Assembly (NCBI GenBank): GCA_021154065.1
Contig: JAJKJG010000079.1
Span: forward strand, 1 to 5,437
Reading direction: 5' to 3'
Origin: Methylobacterium sp.
Lineage (GTDB): Bacteria > Pseudomonadota > Alphaproteobacteria > Rhizobiales > Beijerinckiaceae
DNA: 5,437 nt
A model generated the notes under the pieces. The model saw nothing but the letters and a program-made list of their open reading frames with translations, had not been told where the DNA came from and ran no database searches. Shown one piece after another: positions 3,212 to 5,437 of this stretch. The first letter of the stretch is position 1, and each line of letters starts with the position of its first letter. A program made the position numbers and the translations under genes.

Positions 3212-5437
3212 TTATTCGGCCGGATGGAGCGGCCGGTCCGCGGTCTTTGCCTCCTCGCCCTCGCGCATGCGGTCGAGGAGATCGGCGGTGTAGTTCGCCG
3301 GCCGGGTGTAGCCGCCGATCAGGACGTAGAGCGACGGCACGACGAGCGTCGTGAGCAGGGTCGAGAGCGAGACCCCGCCGACGATGACCCAGCCGATGGC
3401 GTTGCGCGCCTCCGCCCCGGCGCCGGTCGACCAGGCGAGCGGCAGGGCGCCGCCCATCGTCGCGATCGAGGTCATCAGGATCGGGCGCAGGCGCTGCACC
3501 GAGGACTGGATGACGGCGTCCCGGGTCTTGAGCCCGCGCTGCCGCAGCTGATTGGCAAACTCGACGATCAGGATGCCGTTCTTGGTCATGAGCCCGATGA
3601 GCAGGATCATGCCGATCTGGCTGTAGATGTTGAGCGATTGCCCGGTGAGCCAGAGCGCCAAGAGGCCGCCGGTGACGGCGAGCGGCACGGTCAGCATGAC
3701 GATGAGCGGGTTGATCCAGCTCTCGAACTGGCCGGCCAGCACGAGAAACACGACGATCAGCGCCAGGCCGAAGGTGATGTAGATCGCGCTCGAGGCGTCC
3801 TTGAACTCCTTCGATTGGCCCTGGTAGCCGATGCGGACCTCGGGCGGCAGCTCGGCCTGGGCGATCTCCTCGAGCTTGTCGAGGCCCTGGCCGATCGAAA
3901 CCCCCGGCACGACCGAGCCCTGGATGGTGATCGAGCGCAGCCGGTCGAAGCGGTTGAGGTTCTGCGGCGCCGCGGTCTCCCGCAAGGAGACGAAGGCCGA
4001 GAGCGGCACGAGGTCGCCGGGCCCCGAGCGGATGAAGACGTTCGAGAGGTCGTTCGGCGCGGCGCGGTCCTGGGCGCGGGCGCGGACGATGACGTAATAC
4101 TCCTCGCCCTTCGAGGCGAAGCTCGAGACCTGCTTCTCCCCGAACATGAGCTCCAGCGTCTTGCCGATGTCCTCGATGTTGATGCCGAGGTCGGCGGCGC
4201 GGGCGCGGTCGATCTGAACGCGCAGATCCGGCTGGTTCTCCTTGTAGTCCGAATCGAGGTTGACGAAGAGGCCGCTCGCCTGGGCCTTGCCGAGCATGCG
4301 GTCGCGCCAGTCGCGCAGCGTCTGGTAGTCGGGGCCGCCGATCACGAACTGGATCTGCTGCTGGAAGCCGCGCTGCCCGAGCGAGCCGGGGTTGATCGGG
4401 AAGGCGCGCGCGCCGGGGAAGTTCGACACCTTGCCGAACAGCTCCTTGACGATGTCCTGCTGCTTCACCGCGCGCTGTTCCCACGGCACGAGACGCAGGA
4501 TGACGAGCCCGGCGTTCACGGGCTGCGGGCGGATGAAGCCCGGCGCCACCTGGCTCAGCATGCTCGAGACGATACCGCGGTCGCGCAGCGGCTCCAGCGT
4601 CTGCTCGATCTCCTTCACGCGCTCGCGGGTGTAATCGCTGCTCGAGCCTTCGGGCGCCTGGACCGGGATCAGGACGTAGCAGCGGTCCTCGATCGGCGCG
4701 AACTCCTTCGGGATCGCCTGGAACAGGTTCACCGCCGCAAACGAGACGAGAGCCCCGATCGCCAGGATCACGAACGGGATGTTCAGCGCCCGCGACAGGA
4801 TCCAGCGATAGCCGTTGATCATGCCCTCGAAGAAGGGCTCGGTAAGCCGGTGGATCGGCCCGTGCGAGGGCACCATCAGCTTCGAGCACATCATCGGCGT
4901 CAGCGTGCGGGCGACGACGCCGGAGAAGAAGATCGCCGCCGCGAGCTGGATCGCGAATTCGCGGAACAGGCGCCCGGTGTTGCCGGTCATGAAGGCGAGC
5001 GGCACGAAGACGGCCATCAGCGTGCAGGTCGTCGCGATGACCGCGAAGCCTATCTCGCGCGCGCCGTCGAAGGACGCGAGCAGCGGCGGCTCGCCGTGCT
5101 CGATGCGGCGGTGGATGTTCTCGATCTCGACGATCGCGTCGTCGACGACGATGCCGATGGCGAGCACGATCGCGAGCAGCGTCAGCACGTTGATCGAGGC
5201 GCCGAAGACCGCGACCACCATGAAGGAGGCGATGACCGAGACCGGGATCGCCACCATGGCGACGATGGTCGAGCGCCAGTCGCGCAGGAACACCAGGATG
5301 ACGAGGATGACGAGGCCGATGCCCTCGATGAGCGTCTTGAGCACGCCGTTGATCGAGGCGCGGATGAACTGCGACTCGTCGTACATGACGCTCGTTTCGG
5401 TGCCGGGCGGCAGGGCGCGCTTGAGCTTATCGAGCTC
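3212..5437 (-). CDS. RND-family multidrug efflux permease, C-terminal ~741 residues (partial)
   Basis: The frame is open to the right edge, so the start lies outside. The first in-frame ATG (5386) is internal: the codons before it read LPPGTETSV, the usual lead-in to the YDxSxFxRASI helix of RND pumps. Full-length members are about 1,020-1,050 residues, so roughly 300 (TM1 and the first porter half) are missing. Visible in order, numbered from the right edge, are TM2-TM6 (about 34-182) and TM7 (about 220-240). The second periplasmic porter/docking region follows (about 240-550), then TM8-TM12 (about 550-707) and a short polar tail. TM4 carries the proton-relay pair D99/D100 in GIVVDDAIVEIEN, and TM10 carries K619 in GLMTKNGILIVEF, matching AcrB D407/D408/K940, so the pump looks active. 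It is an HAE-1-type inner-membrane drug/proton antiporter working with an adaptor and an outer-membrane channel, neither of which is in view. The substrate is unknown. It is convergent with the methyltransferase gene, 57 bases apart. Confidence 0.92.
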   Translation of the reverse strand, partial: ELDKLKRALPPGTETSVMYDESQFIRASINGVLKTLIEGIGLVILVILVFLRDWRSTIVAMVAIPVSVIASFMVVAVFGASINVLTLLAIVLAIGIVVDDAIVEIENIHRRIEHGEPPLLASFDGAREIGFAVIATTCTLMAVFVPLAFMTGNTGRLFREFAIQLAAAIFFSGVVARTLTPMMCSKLMVPSHGPIHRLTEPFFEGMINGYRWILSRALNIPFVILAIGALVSFAAVNLFQAIPKEFAPIEDRCYVLIPVQAPEGSSSDYTRERVKEIEQTLEPLRDRGIVSSMLSQVAPGFIRPQPVNAGLVILRLVPWEQRAVKQQDIVKELFGKVSNFPGARAFPINPGSLGQRGFQQQIQFVIGGPDYQTLRDWRDRMLGKAQASGLFVNLDSDYKENQPDLRVQIDRARAADLGINIEDIGKTLELMFGEKQVSSFASKGEEYYVIVRARAQDRAAPNDLSNVFIRSGPGDLVPLSAFVSLRETAAPQNLNRFDRLRSITIQGSVVPGVSIGQGLDKLEEIAQAELPPEVRIGYQGQSKEFKDASSAIYITFGLALIVVFLVLAGQFESWINPLIVMLTVPLAVTGGLLALWLTGQSLNIYSQIGMILLIGLMTKNGILIVEFANQLRQRGLKTRDAVIQSSVQRLRPILMTSIATMGGALPLAWSTGAGAEARNAIGWVIVGGVSLSTLLTTLVVPSLYVLIGGYTRPANYTADLLDRMREGEEAKTADRPLHPAE

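Noticed and set aside
3117..4889. 590-codon second minus-strand frame inside the efflux gene
   Set aside because: Its translation is low-complexity Arg/Pro/Ala-rich. The other minus-strand frame gives an unmistakable RND permease with VDD and TKNG motifs.
5386..5386. ATG at 5386 as the start of the efflux gene
   Set aside because: The frame continues to the window edge with conserved RND sequence (LPPGTETSV) before it, so this Met is internal.

Overview
The window looks like chromosomal DNA of a GC-rich alphaproteobacterium, most likely of the order Hyphomicrobiales (Rhizobiales). The reasons are the GC-rich coding style, two Omp25/RopB-type small outer-membrane barrels whose signal peptides end in Ala-Ala-Asp, a glmM tail of alphaproteobacterial character, and TTAA-N7-TTAAC elements that match the CtrA consensus. 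The genus cannot be fixed from sequence reading alone.

Layout from left to right: the last 32 codons of glmM (phosphoglucosamine mutase) end at 100. Two tandem paralogous outer-membrane beta-barrel genes follow, at 292-1128 and 1353-2114. Each has its own upstream TTAA module and its own downstream hairpin, so they look like separate transcription units. Next is a SAM-dependent methyltransferase gene, 2306-3154, which is lower in GC than its neighbours and is bracketed by an identical 14-bp direct repeat. The right 41% (3212-5437, minus strand) is the C-terminal ~741 residues of an RND-family multidrug efflux permease whose N-terminus lies beyond the window. It converges on the methyltransferase gene.

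Functionally the window is mostly cell envelope: an amino-sugar precursor enzyme, two surface barrels and an inner-membrane efflux pump. The methyltransferase stands apart in composition and has no obvious partner here. No tRNA, rRNA, CRISPR array, transposase or integrase was seen, and no non-coding stretch exceeds about 225 bases.

The most interesting signal is regulatory. All seven TTAA tetranucleotides I could find in the window fall in two clusters, one ahead of each barrel gene, with identical geometry (TTAA-N2-TTAA-N7-TTAAC). Each cluster has a GANTC (CcrM-type) site just downstream. This suggests cell-cycle control of both barrels by CtrA, which is an inference. I do not see an undescribed multi-gene system.
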